Below, piece after piece: positions 6,890 through 13,780 of a stretch of 14,117 nucleotides of DNA. Numbering within the stretch: the stretch's first letter is position 1; each line of letters opens with the position of its first letter. Source of the DNA: JAVVFH01 sp032250585 (GTDB lineage Bacteria; Pseudomonadota; Gammaproteobacteria; Xanthomonadales; SZUA-36); contig JAVVFH010000071.1 in the NCBI GenBank assembly GCA_032250585.1, forward strand, positions 1-14,117, written 5' to 3'. The notes under the pieces were generated by a model. The model saw nothing but the letters and a program-made list of their open reading frames with translations. It did not search any database and was not told where the DNA came from. A program made the translations under genes and the position numbers.

Positions 6890-8602
6890 TTAGCGGAGGT
6901 AGCCGAGCTTTTCCAGCGTGATCAGAATGCGGTGTGCGGCCAGGTCCGGACTCAATTCCTCGGTGTCGATGACGATTTCGGCGTTGACTGGTTCTTCGTA
7001 CGGATCGTCGATGCCGGTGAAACCCTTGATCAGCCCCTCGCGAGCCTTCGCGTAAAGGCCTTTGCGGTCGCGGGCTTCGCAGACTTCCAGGGGCGTGGCG
7101 ACGAATACCTCGAGGAAGCCGCCCAACGGGCTGATCAACTCCCTGACCTGCCGTCGCGTATGGGTATAAGGCGCGATCGGGGCGCAGATGGCGATGCCCC
7201 GGTTCTTGGTGATCTCGCTGGCAACGTAGCCGATGCGGAGAATGTTCAGGTCGCGGTGTTCCTTGGAAAAATTGAGCTCACTGGAGAGGTTCTTGCGCAC
7301 CACGTCGCCGTCCAGCAGGGTCACCGGTCGTGAACCGTCTTCGAGCAGCTTCACCATCAGCGCGTTGGCGATGGTGGATTTGCCGGAGCCCGACAGGCCG
7401 GTGAAAAAAACCGTGAACCCCTGCTCGTGCTTCGGCGGATGGGCGCGCCGCAGTTCTTCGACCACAGCGGGGAAAGAGAACCACTCCGGTATGTCCAGAC
7501 CCTCGCGCAGGCGTCGGCGGAATTCCGTGCCGGAAAGCTCCAGGATGCGGTCGGTCGGTTCCGTTTCGTCGGCCGGCAGGTATTCGGCCTTGTTTTCGAC
7601 GTAGACCATCATCTTGAACGGCACCATCGTAATTTCGAGTTCGGCTTCGTGCTGGCGGAACAGGTCCTGGGCGTCGTAAGGCCCGTAGAACGGATTGCCG
7701 TCGCGGTCGTTGCCGGGGCCGGCGTGGTCGCGACCGACGATGAAGTGCGTGCAGCCGTAGTTCTTGCGAATGATGGCGTGCCACAGTGCCTCGCGCGGCC
7801 CGGCCATGCGCATCGCCAGGTTGAGGAGGCTCAGGGTGGTCGTCTGCTCCGGGTATTCTGCGAGTACGTGTTCGTAGCAGCGGACCCGCGTGAAGTGGTC
7901 GATGTCACCCGGCTTGGTCAGGCCGACCACTGGCTGGATCAGCAGGTTCGCCTCCACTTCGCGCGCCGCGCGGAACGTCAGTTCCTGGTGTGCGCGATGC
8001 AGGGGGTTGCGCGTCTGGAAGGCGACCACTTTGCGCCAGCCCAGTTTGCGGAAGCGCCCGCGCAGCTCGGAAGGCGTGTCGCGCAGAAGCTTGAAATCGT
8101 AAAAAGTGGGCGGCTCTATGCCGTGAACCTTGCCGCCGAGATAGACGGCACCGGCCTGGTTGAGCAGGTAGTTCACGCCGGGATGGGTATCGTCGGTCGT
8201 GCCGAATACCCGGCGCGCTTCGCTTTCCTTGTCCGGCTGCCAGATGGCGCCGACTTCCATGGTGGCGATCAGCACTCCTTCCGGGTCGCGCAAAGCGATC
8301 GTTTCGCCCGGGCTGATCGTTCCGGCAAAGGCCTCGCCCACGTCGAGCGTGACGGGTATCGGCCAGAGCACGCCGCTGGCAAGGCGCAGTTCATCGCAAA
8401 CGCGCTCATAATCCTGTTCGTCCAGAAAGCCCTCCAGCGGTGAAAAGGCTCCGTTCAGCAGCAGGTCCAGGTCGCACAGTTGACGAGGGGAGAGGTCCCA
8501 GGAGGGATAAGCGGCCGCGCGAAGTTTTTCTTCGTCGGCCTGGTGTTCGGGCAGGTACAGCTCTTTGAGCGACCCGCCGTGTGGCTCTTTGAAAGCACCC
8601 AT
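6890..8602 (-). CDS. sat-cysC: bifunctional sulfate adenylyltransferase / adenylylsulfate kinase
   Basis: This is a 570-residue fusion. Residues 1-385 are an ATP sulfurylase with the ATP-binding Q-T-R-N-P-L-H-R-A-H (196-205) and G-R-D-H-A-G-P-G (290-297). Residues 394-570 are an APS kinase with the P-loop G-L-S-G-S-G-K-S-T (402-410), D-G-D-V-V-R (431-436), and A-P-I-A-P-Y (474-479). Together they convert sulfate to APS and then PAPS in the cytoplasm, feeding sulfate assimilation or sulfotransferases. Both active sites look intact. The start at 8602 has an AAGGA ribosome site 6 nt upstream; the frame extends to 8680 without one. No PAPS reductase or sulfite reductase gene is near. The small lipoprotein gene follows on the same strand after 72 nt, so the link to the downstream cluster is uncertain. 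Confidence 0.96.
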   Translation of the reverse strand: MGAFKEPHGGSLKELYLPEHQADEEKLRAAAYPSWDLSPRQLCDLDLLLNGAFSPLEGFLDEQDYERVCDELRLASGVLWPIPVTLDVGEAFAGTISPGETIALRDPEGVLIATMEVGAIWQPDKESEARRVFGTTDDTHPGVNYLLNQAGAVYLGGKVHGIEPPTFYDFKLLRDTPSELRGRFRKLGWRKVVAFQTRNPLHRAHQELTFRAAREVEANLLIQPVVGLTKPGDIDHFTRVRCYEHVLAEYPEQTTTLSLLNLAMRMAGPREALWHAIIRKNYGCTHFIVGRDHAGPGNDRDGNPFYGPYDAQDLFRQHEAELEITMVPFKMMVYVENKAEYLPADETEPTDRILELSGTEFRRRLREGLDIPEWFSFPAVVEELRRAHPPKHEQGFTVFFTGLSGSGKSTIANALMVKLLEDGSRPVTLLDGDVVRKNLSSELNFSKEHRDLNILRIGYVASEITKNRGIAICAPIAPYTHTRRQVRELISPLGGFLEVFVATPLEVCEARDRKGLYAKAREGLIKGFTGIDDPYEEPVNAEIVIDTEELSPDLAAHRILITLEKLGYLR

Positions 8603-8630
8603 CAGTGATCCTTGTGATTTTGACCCGCGT

Positions 8631-8659
8631 ACTATGGGTTTAGGCGAAGCTGAAATCAA
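8631..8659 (-). promoter_or_regulatory. candidate sat-cysC promoter
   Basis: On the minus strand TTGATT (8659-8654) and CATAGT (8636-8631) are separated by exactly 17 bases; each matches the sigma-70 consensus at 4 of 6 positions. Transcription would start about 22 nt before the chosen ATG, leaving room for the AAGGA ribosome site. It sits in the 146-nt divergent gap with hppD. Confidence 0.35.
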
Positions 8660-8718
8660 CCGACGCTTTGGAATAAGCATATGCCCCTTTTACATCTGTC
8701 GGTGAAACCTTCCTGCTT

Positions 8719-8724
8719 TATAAT
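8719..8724 (+). promoter_or_regulatory. candidate -10 element for hppD
   Basis: A perfect TATAAT lies about 25 nt ahead of the hppD ATG, in the divergent intergenic region. No convincing -35 hexamer is seen at 16-18 bases upstream (CTGTCG at 8696-8701), so an activator may be needed. A GGAGAG ribosome site follows at 8739-8744. Confidence 0.45.
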
Positions 8725-8748
8725 CAAGCGCCGACTTTGGAGAGCATT

Positions 8749-9846
8749 ATGAGCGAAAGAATTGAAAATCCGATGGGGCTGGACGGTTTCGAGTTCGTTG
8801 AGTTCGCCGCTCCTGAGCCGGGTGTGCTGGAACCGGTATTTGCATTGATGGGCTTCAGTGAAATCGCCCGTCACCGCTCGAAAAAGGTCACCCTCTGGCG
8901 CCAGGGCAACATCAATTTCATCATCAACAGCGAGCCGCGCAGCTTTGCCGCTTATTTTGCCGAGGAGCACGGCCCCAGCGCTTGCGGAATGGCCTTTCGG
9001 GTTAAAGACTCACACAAAGCCTATGCACGGGCGCTCAAAAAAGGCGCTCAGCCGATCGAGATTCCCACCGGCCCGATGGAACTCAGACTGCCGGCTATCA
9101 AGGGCATTGGTGGCGCGCCGCTCTACCTCATCGACCGCTACAGGGAAGGCGCGAGCATCTATGACATCGATTTCGAATTTTACGACGGAGCGGATCGCCA
9201 TCCGGAGGGCTGCGGCTTCAAGGAGATTGATCACCTGACCCACAACGTCTATCGCGGCCGCATGGGCTACTGGGCGGATTTCTACGAGCGTCTGTTCAAC
9301 TTCCGCGAAATCCGTTACTTCGACATCAAGGGCGAATACAGCGGCTTGACCTCGAAAGCGATGAGCGCGCCGGACGGCAAAATCCGCATTCCCCTGAATG
9401 AAGAAGCATCAAAAAGCACCGGCCAGATCGAAGAGTTCCTGATGCAGTACAACGGCGAAGGTATCCAGCACATCGCTCTGATCTGCGACGACCTGATCGC
9501 CTGCTGGGACCGGCTCAAGGCGCGCGGCGTACCCTTCATGACGCCGCCGCCGGACACCTACTACGAAATGCTGGACGAACGTCTGCCCGGCCACGGTGAA
9601 CCGGTGGACGAGCTGAGGTCGCGCGGTATCCTGCTGGACGGATCGACGGAGGCGGGCGATCCGCGGTTGTTGCTGCAGATCTTCTCCGAGACGATGATTG
9701 GCCCGGTATTTTTCGAATTCATTCAACGCAAGAAGGATGAAGGTTTCGGGGAAGGCAATTTCACCGCGCTGTTCGAGTCCATTGAGCGCGATCAGCTGCG
9801 GCGCGGCGTGCTGGGGGACGGGGAGACCACCCGAACGGGAGGGTAA
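8749..9846 (+). CDS. hppD: 4-hydroxyphenylpyruvate dioxygenase
   Basis: The 365-residue product carries two glyoxalase-fold (vicinal oxygen chelate) domains. The iron ligands are visible: His162 in I-D-H-L-T-H-N, His241 in G-I-Q-H-I-A-L, and Glu323 in F-F-E-F-I-Q-R. The C-terminal F-G-E-G-N-F-T-A-L-F-E-S-I-E matches the lid region of bacterial HPPDs. The enzyme turns 4-hydroxyphenylpyruvate into homogentisate in tyrosine breakdown and can also supply plastoquinone-, tocopherol- or pyomelanin-type products. The length is normal. The start at 8749 has a GGAGAG ribosome site 5 nt ahead; an in-frame ATG four codons upstream (8737) overlaps that site. Homogentisate dioxygenase is not in the window, so the rest of the pathway is encoded elsewhere. 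nadA follows in the same direction after 72 nt. Confidence 0.96.
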   Translation: MSERIENPMGLDGFEFVEFAAPEPGVLEPVFALMGFSEIARHRSKKVTLWRQGNINFIINSEPRSFAAYFAEEHGPSACGMAFRVKDSHKAYARALKKGAQPIEIPTGPMELRLPAIKGIGGAPLYLIDRYREGASIYDIDFEFYDGADRHPEGCGFKEIDHLTHNVYRGRMGYWADFYERLFNFREIRYFDIKGEYSGLTSKAMSAPDGKIRIPLNEEASKSTGQIEEFLMQYNGEGIQHIALICDDLIACWDRLKARGVPFMTPPPDTYYEMLDERLPGHGEPVDELRSRGILLDGSTEAGDPRLLLQIFSETMIGPVFFEFIQRKKDEGFGEGNFTALFESIERDQLRRGVLGDGETTRTGG

Positions 9847-9857
9847 TGGGACGATGG

Positions 9858-9881
9858 CATCGCCATTGCGCAATGGCGGTG
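9858..9881 (+). other. perfect palindrome / stem-loop between hppD and nadA
   Basis: CGCCATTGCGCAATGGCG (9861-9878) is an 18-bp perfect palindrome, extended to about 12 pairs in RNA if one G-U pair is allowed (9858-9881). It starts 11 nt after the hppD stop codon. No T-run follows, so it is not a standard intrinsic terminator. It could be a 3'-end stabilising hairpin for hppD mRNA, an operator for a dimeric regulator, or a factor-assisted terminator. Confidence 0.6.
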
Positions 9882-9918
9882 GCTTGACGGCTGGAAAAAA
9901 AGCCCCATTTGTACCTCT

Positions 9919-10965
9919 ATGAGCATTGCCACCGAACATTTGAAAGACATCCGTCAGTTGGTCAAGGATCACCTTGGCCGCCAGGACGAGCCGCTTTCGC
10001 CCGACCGCGAAGCGTTCCTGCGCGAACGGATCAAGCAGCGCCTGGTACGCGAAAATGCAGTCCTGGTTGCTCATTACTACACCGACGACGCCGTCCAGGA
10101 GTTGGCGGAAGAAACCGGCGGCATCGTCAGCGACTCGCTCGAGATGGCGCGTTTCGGTCACGAGCACGCGGCCGGGACGCTGGTTGTCGCCGGCGTCAAG
10201 TTCATGGGTGAGACGGCAAAGATACTCACTCCGCATAAGCGCGTTCTGATGCCCACGCTGGAGGCGACCTGTTCGCTGGATATCGGTTGCCCCGCCGATG
10301 AATTCGCGGCCTTTTGCGATGCCCACCCGGACCGCACGGTGGTCGTCTATGCGAATACGTCGGCCGCCGTGAAGGCGCGTTCGGACTGGGTCGTCACCTC
10401 CAGTATCGCCAGAGACGTGGTTTCGCACCTGCACGCGAGAGGAGAAAAAATCCTTTTCGCGCCGGACCGGCACCTGGGCGAATACGTACAGCGCGAAACC
10501 GGCGCCGACATGCTGATCTGGGGCGGCGCCTGCGTCGTTCACGAAGAATTCAAGGCCGACGGCGTGCGCCACCTGCTGGAAGAACATCCGGAGGCCGCGG
10601 TACTGGTCCACCCCGAATCGCCGATGGCGGTGATCGAGCTGGCGGATCGGGTGGGTTCGACGACGCAGATCATTCGCGCCGCTACCGAGATGCCCAACCC
10701 GGTTTTTATCGTCGCCACCGATCAGGGCATTTTCCACCAGATGCAAAAAGCGGCGCCGGACAAGGAATTTCTGATCGCGCCTACGGCCGGACACGGCGCC
10801 ACCTGTTATAGCTGCGCGAACTGCCCGTGGATGGCCATGAACGAGTTGGAGTCCCTGGCCCGGGTTTTCGATCGAAACGACAACGAAGTTTTCGTCGAGC
10901 CGGCACTGGCCGAACGCGCCATGCTGCCCCTGCAGCGGATGCTGAATTTCAAAAACACGCTGTAA
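9919..10965 (+). CDS. nadA: quinolinate synthase A
   Basis: The 348-residue product is NadA, which condenses iminoaspartate with dihydroxyacetone phosphate to form quinolinate for NAD synthesis. The three [4Fe-4S] ligands are visible: Cys118 in L-E-A-T-C-S-L, Cys205 in W-G-G-A-C-V-V-H-E, and the C-x-x-C-x-x-C motif at 296-302, of which the last Cys (302) is expected to bind the cluster. Substrate-binding landmarks A-H-Y-Y-T-D (51-56), S-D-S-L-E-M-A (71-77) and Y-A-N-T-S-A-A-V-K (144-152) are present. Length agrees with proteobacterial NadA. The ATG at 9919 has no recognisable ribosome site; no other standard start exists in the frame between the hppD stop and this ATG. TTGACG (9884-9889) might be a -35 element, but no fitting -10 is visible. 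nadB and nadC are not in the window. Confidence 0.97.
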   Translation: MSIATEHLKDIRQLVKDHLGRQDEPLSPDREAFLRERIKQRLVRENAVLVAHYYTDDAVQELAEETGGIVSDSLEMARFGHEHAAGTLVVAGVKFMGETAKILTPHKRVLMPTLEATCSLDIGCPADEFAAFCDAHPDRTVVVYANTSAAVKARSDWVVTSSIARDVVSHLHARGEKILFAPDRHLGEYVQRETGADMLIWGGACVVHEEFKADGVRHLLEEHPEAAVLVHPESPMAVIELADRVGSTTQIIRAATEMPNPVFIVATDQGIFHQMQKAAPDKEFLIAPTAGHGATCYSCANCPWMAMNELESLARVFDRNDNEVFVEPALAERAMLPLQRMLNFKNTL

Positions 10966-10995
10966 GTAATGGCCGGTTCGAATAAGCGGCCGCCC

Positions 10996-11700
10996 TCAGC
11001 GTCGGCCGGCGAGGCTGGCGGCGATGATGTCGAGAACGCAGGGATTGAACGCGAGACCGAGGTGTGAGCCCGGCACCCGAAGGTTGCATGCTTGCGGATT
11101 GTGGTCGTCGATGGAGGACCGCCAGGGCACTACGCCGTCGGTCTTGCTGTAGATCGATGTTACCGGGCAGTTGATACCCTGCATGTTCCGCTCGTGGGCC
11201 TCGATTTCGAAGTGATCCAGATCGAGATGCTCTCCACGGGCGATCTGCCTGCTCAGCAGGGTGTACGCCGGTCCGCCTTTGATGGGCGTTCCCAGTGTGA
11301 TGACTTCCCGCACGAAGTCCGGCTCGAGCCGGGCCACTTCGCGCATTACCACGCCGCCGAGACTCCAGCCGATCAAGGTGACGGTCGCGCCACGGTGGGT
11401 TCCGTGCAGTTCGCGAACCCGTGCGCGCAACTCCTCGACGTAAACCGATACTTTGCCGCGGTTTTTGCCCAGGCCCCAGTGATGGACGTCGTAATCGAGC
11501 CATTCCAGATAGCGATAGAGTGGCGCCATGGACGCGTCACCGGCCCCGTAACCCGGTGCGAGCACCACCGGCCGGCCATCGCCGCGGGCGGCCATGGCCA
11601 GCCATGGCCAGGCGGCGAAAAGGCTGAGACCCTCGAACAGGGCGCGGCCTTCCATTAAAGTCAGCGACCGCGGCGGGGGCTCGATTTCGGTATGATTCAT
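10996..11700 (-). CDS. alpha/beta hydrolase (lipase/esterase-like)
   Basis: The 234-residue product has an alpha/beta-hydrolase core: V-V-L-A-P-G-Y-G-A-G-D (45-55) for the oxyanion-hole region, the nucleophile elbow G-W-S-L-G-G (111-116) with Ser113, T-L-G-T-P-I-K-G (135-142), Asp188 in Y-S-K-T-D-G-V-V-P-W and His213 in G-S-H-L-G. The triad is complete and the L-G-T-P and S-K-T-D-G-V-V motifs resemble PGAP1-like or triacylglycerol-lipase-like esterases. The substrate is unknown. No signal peptide is clear; the hydrophobic stretch at 21-37 is short and may belong to the fold. The ATG at 11700 has a GAGTG ribosome site about 6 nt upstream. It follows dgcA on the same strand after 64 nt that contain a hairpin, so it may or may not share the dgc transcript. 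It converges on nadA with a 30-nt gap. Confidence 0.85.
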   Translation of the reverse strand: MNHTEIEPPPRSLTLMEGRALFEGLSLFAAWPWLAMAARGDGRPVVLAPGYGAGDASMAPLYRYLEWLDYDVHHWGLGKNRGKVSVYVEELRARVRELHGTHRGATVTLIGWSLGGVVMREVARLEPDFVREVITLGTPIKGGPAYTLLSRQIARGEHLDLDHFEIEAHERNMQGINCPVTSIYSKTDGVVPWRSSIDDHNPQACNLRVPGSHLGLAFNPCVLDIIAASLAGRR

Positions 11701-11728
11701 CGTTCACTCAAGGCTGGGGAACGCCGGC

Positions 11729-11748
11729 CCGGCGCTCGGAAGCGCCGG
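11729..11748 (-). other. stem-loop between dgcA and the hydrolase gene
   Basis: Arms CCGGCGCT (11729-11736) and AGCGCCGG (11741-11748) form a perfect 8-bp GC-rich stem with a 4-base loop. On the minus strand it lies 16 nt after the dgcA stop. No T-run follows, so it is a partial terminator or processing hairpin at best. Confidence 0.5.
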
Positions 11749-11764
11749 CGGAGGGTCGGCAGAT

Positions 11765-12742
11765 TCAGCCCCATAAGGTCGGATCGAACACCGCGACTTC
11801 GCCCTTGCGGTATCGCAGCCCGTTGGGCCGGTCGTACTTCAGCAACAGCGGCCCGTCGATGTCCACGAAGTCGCACAACTGGGCGACTACGAAGGACGGA
11901 GCCATGGCCAGCGAGGTGCCCACCATGTTGCCGACCATCAGTTTGCAGCCCAGCGCTCGGGCCTGCCGGGCCAGGCTCAGCGCTTCGGTCAGCCCGCCGG
12001 TCTTGTCCAGCTTGATGTTGATCATGCCGTAGCGCCGTGCCGCCGTGCTCAGCTCACCGCTGTGCAGACAGGACTCGTCGGCGGCCAGCAGCACGGGAGA
12101 TTGGAAGCTTTCCAGCGCTTCGTCCCCGCCGCGCGGCAGCGGTTGCTCGAGCATGACCAGATCCAGCCCCGCGCACTTCGGGGCGATCTCCTGCAGCAGT
12201 TCGAAATCCCAGCCCTGGTTGGCGTCGACGACCAGCGTCGCGTCGGGTCGCGCGGCGCGAATGGCGGCCAGTTTCTCGTACGGCCGGTCGGCGTCCAGCT
12301 TGATCTTGAGCACCGGGGCGCCGGTCGCCGCTGCGGCCTGCGCCGCCATCGCCTGCGGGCTGTCTTCGATCCCGATCGTAAACACGGTGGTCACGGGTTG
12401 CGGTTCCATGCCGGTCAATTGCCAGACGGTTTTGCCGCTGCGCTTGCATTCCAGGTCCCACAAGGCGCAATCGATGGCGTTGCGCGCGCCGCCCGGCGGC
12501 AGCAGGGCCTGGAGTTCCTCACGCGAAATACCCGCGCGTATGTCCTGCGCGACATCGTCTACCTGCTGATAGATGCTTGCGGCGGTTTCATCGAGATAGA
12601 ACACGCCTTGCGCCTCGCCGCGCCCGGTATGCCCGTCTTCGGCAAGCTGCACGACAATGCCGCGTGAGTGGGTCCATTCGCTGCCGGCGATGCGAAACCG
12701 CTGGACGAGTTCCCATTCTTCGATATGCAGGCTGAGCTCCAT
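11765..12742 (-). CDS. dgcA: enolase-superfamily N-acetyl-D-glutamate racemase / dipeptide epimerase
   Basis: The 325-residue product is a muconate-lactonising-type enolase-superfamily enzyme. The K-x-K motif is L-K-I-K-L-D (K146, K148). The metal ligands are Asp173 (V-V-D-A-N-Q-G-W), Glu199 (M-L-E-Q-P-L) and Asp222 (A-A-D-E-S), and the opposing base Lys lies in N-I-K-L-D-K-T-G-G (K244 or K247). This active-site set is shared by L-Ala-D/L-Glu epimerases and by DgcA, which racemises N-acetyl-D-glutamate to N-acetyl-L-glutamate. Placement 12 nt after dgcN favours the DgcA role in D-glutamate use. An AGGA ribosome site is 7 nt before the ATG. If the DgcN assignment were wrong, murein dipeptide (L-Ala-D-Glu) epimerisation would be the main alternative. 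Acts in the cytoplasm. Confidence 0.9.
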   Translation of the reverse strand: MELSLHIEEWELVQRFRIAGSEWTHSRGIVVQLAEDGHTGRGEAQGVFYLDETAASIYQQVDDVAQDIRAGISREELQALLPPGGARNAIDCALWDLECKRSGKTVWQLTGMEPQPVTTVFTIGIEDSPQAMAAQAAAATGAPVLKIKLDADRPYEKLAAIRAARPDATLVVDANQGWDFELLQEIAPKCAGLDLVMLEQPLPRGGDEALESFQSPVLLAADESCLHSGELSTAARRYGMINIKLDKTGGLTEALSLARQARALGCKLMVGNMVGTSLAMAPSFVVAQLCDFVDIDGPLLLKYDRPNGLRYRKGEVAVFDPTLWG

Positions 12743-12754
12743 GGATGCGTCCTG

Positions 12755-13780
12755 TCAGTAATGGCTTTTAATATAGTCAACGATTGCACCACAGCCGTCG
12801 ATCAAGGGGTCCACGCAGGGCAAACCGTTCTCCTGGGATAACTTTTCGAGGTAGCGCTCACGCGCGGCGCCCGCCAGCATGGAGGTGTTGACGCTGATGC
12901 CCACGCAGCGAATGGCCGGGTTGGTCCGCCGTCCGATCATCAGGTGCTGGTCGATGCATTCGCGCATCGATGGCAGTGCGAAATGCTCCCAGCCACAGAC
13001 CGCGGTGCGGTTCGCTTCGTGGCAAACGACAAAAGCGTCCGGCTGCGAGCCGTGCAGGAGGCCGACACTCACGCCGGAGTAACCCGGATGAAACAGCGAG
13101 CCCTGGCCTTCGATTACATCCCAGTGGTCCTCGTCGTTGTCCGGCGAGATCAATTCCGCGGCGCCGGAGATGAAGTCGGCCACCACCGAGTCGATCGGTA
13201 TGCCTTCTCCGGCGATCATGATGCCGGTCTGGCCGGTGGCGCGGAACGTCGATTTCATGCCGGCTTTGCGCATGGCTTCGTCCAACGCCAGGGCGGTGTA
13301 TTTTTTACCGATCGCACAATCCATGCCGACCATCAGCACGCGCTTTCCGGAGCGTTTGATGCCGGTGCCGACCGGCAGATTTTTCGGCGGGACGCGTACG
13401 TCCACCAGGCGCGCCCCGGATTTGCGGGCCGCCGCGACCAGTTCGGGACGGTCGACCAGTTTCATATGCAAACCGCAGACGATGTCGAGACCGGCGTGGG
13501 CCGCATCCTCCATGACTTGCCACCACGCATCCGGCACGCCGCCGCCAACCGGTGCAACGCCGATCAGCAGGCTGCCGATCTGGGCTGCTGCCGCTTCCTG
13601 CACGCTCATGTCGGGAACGCCGAGATCGACGGTGCAGCCGGCGAAACGCAACTGGCCCGCGACCAGCTCCGGGCGCCACTGTACGATGCCCATGCCGGTC
13701 TTGGCATAGGTGGGGTCGTCCTGTGCGCCGATCAGGATCAGGTACGGTGCCCTGAGTTGCACCGTGGTGACTTGTGTCAT
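12755..13780 (-). CDS. dgcN: DgcN, D-glutamate N-acetyltransferase (DUF1611 family)
   Basis: The 341-residue product belongs to the DUF1611/DgcN family. An N-terminal Rossmann-like part (about 1-135; P-Y-L-I-L-I-G-A-Q, G-G-G-V-P-D, D-I-V-C-G-L-H) precedes a P-loop-like domain with V-G-M-D-C-A-I-G-K-K-Y-T (151-162), the family signature G-x-D-C-x-x-G-K-K. Further conserved blocks are A-T-G-Q-T-G-I-M-I (181-189), E-G-Q-G-S-L-F-H-P (224-232) and H-E-A-N-R (254-258). Family members studied in marine bacteria N-acetylate D-glutamate as the first step of a catabolic route completed by DgcA, encoded next. Length is typical. Its ATG overlaps the stop of the upstream gene as ATGA, so translation is likely coupled to it. 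The pathway role is well supported by the pair; the exact acyl donor is known from the family only. Confidence 0.92.
   Translation of the reverse strand: MTQVTTVQLRAPYLILIGAQDDPTYAKTGMGIVQWRPELVAGQLRFAGCTVDLGVPDMSVQEAAAAQIGSLLIGVAPVGGGVPDAWWQVMEDAAHAGLDIVCGLHMKLVDRPELVAAARKSGARLVDVRVPPKNLPVGTGIKRSGKRVLMVGMDCAIGKKYTALALDEAMRKAGMKSTFRATGQTGIMIAGEGIPIDSVVADFISGAAELISPDNDEDHWDVIEGQGSLFHPGYSGVSVGLLHGSQPDAFVVCHEANRTAVCGWEHFALPSMRECIDQHLMIGRRTNPAIRCVGISVNTSMLAGAARERYLEKLSQENGLPCVDPLIDGCGAIVDYIKSHY

Noticed and set aside
7427..8443. A 338-codon plus-strand open frame.
   Set aside because: It is antisense to the fused Sat/CysC gene, whose motifs are unambiguous.
10971..10991. GGCCG / CGGCC inverted repeat between nadA and the hydrolase, considered as a bidirectional terminator.
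   Set aside because: The 5-bp arms with an 11-base loop and no T-run are too weak to call.
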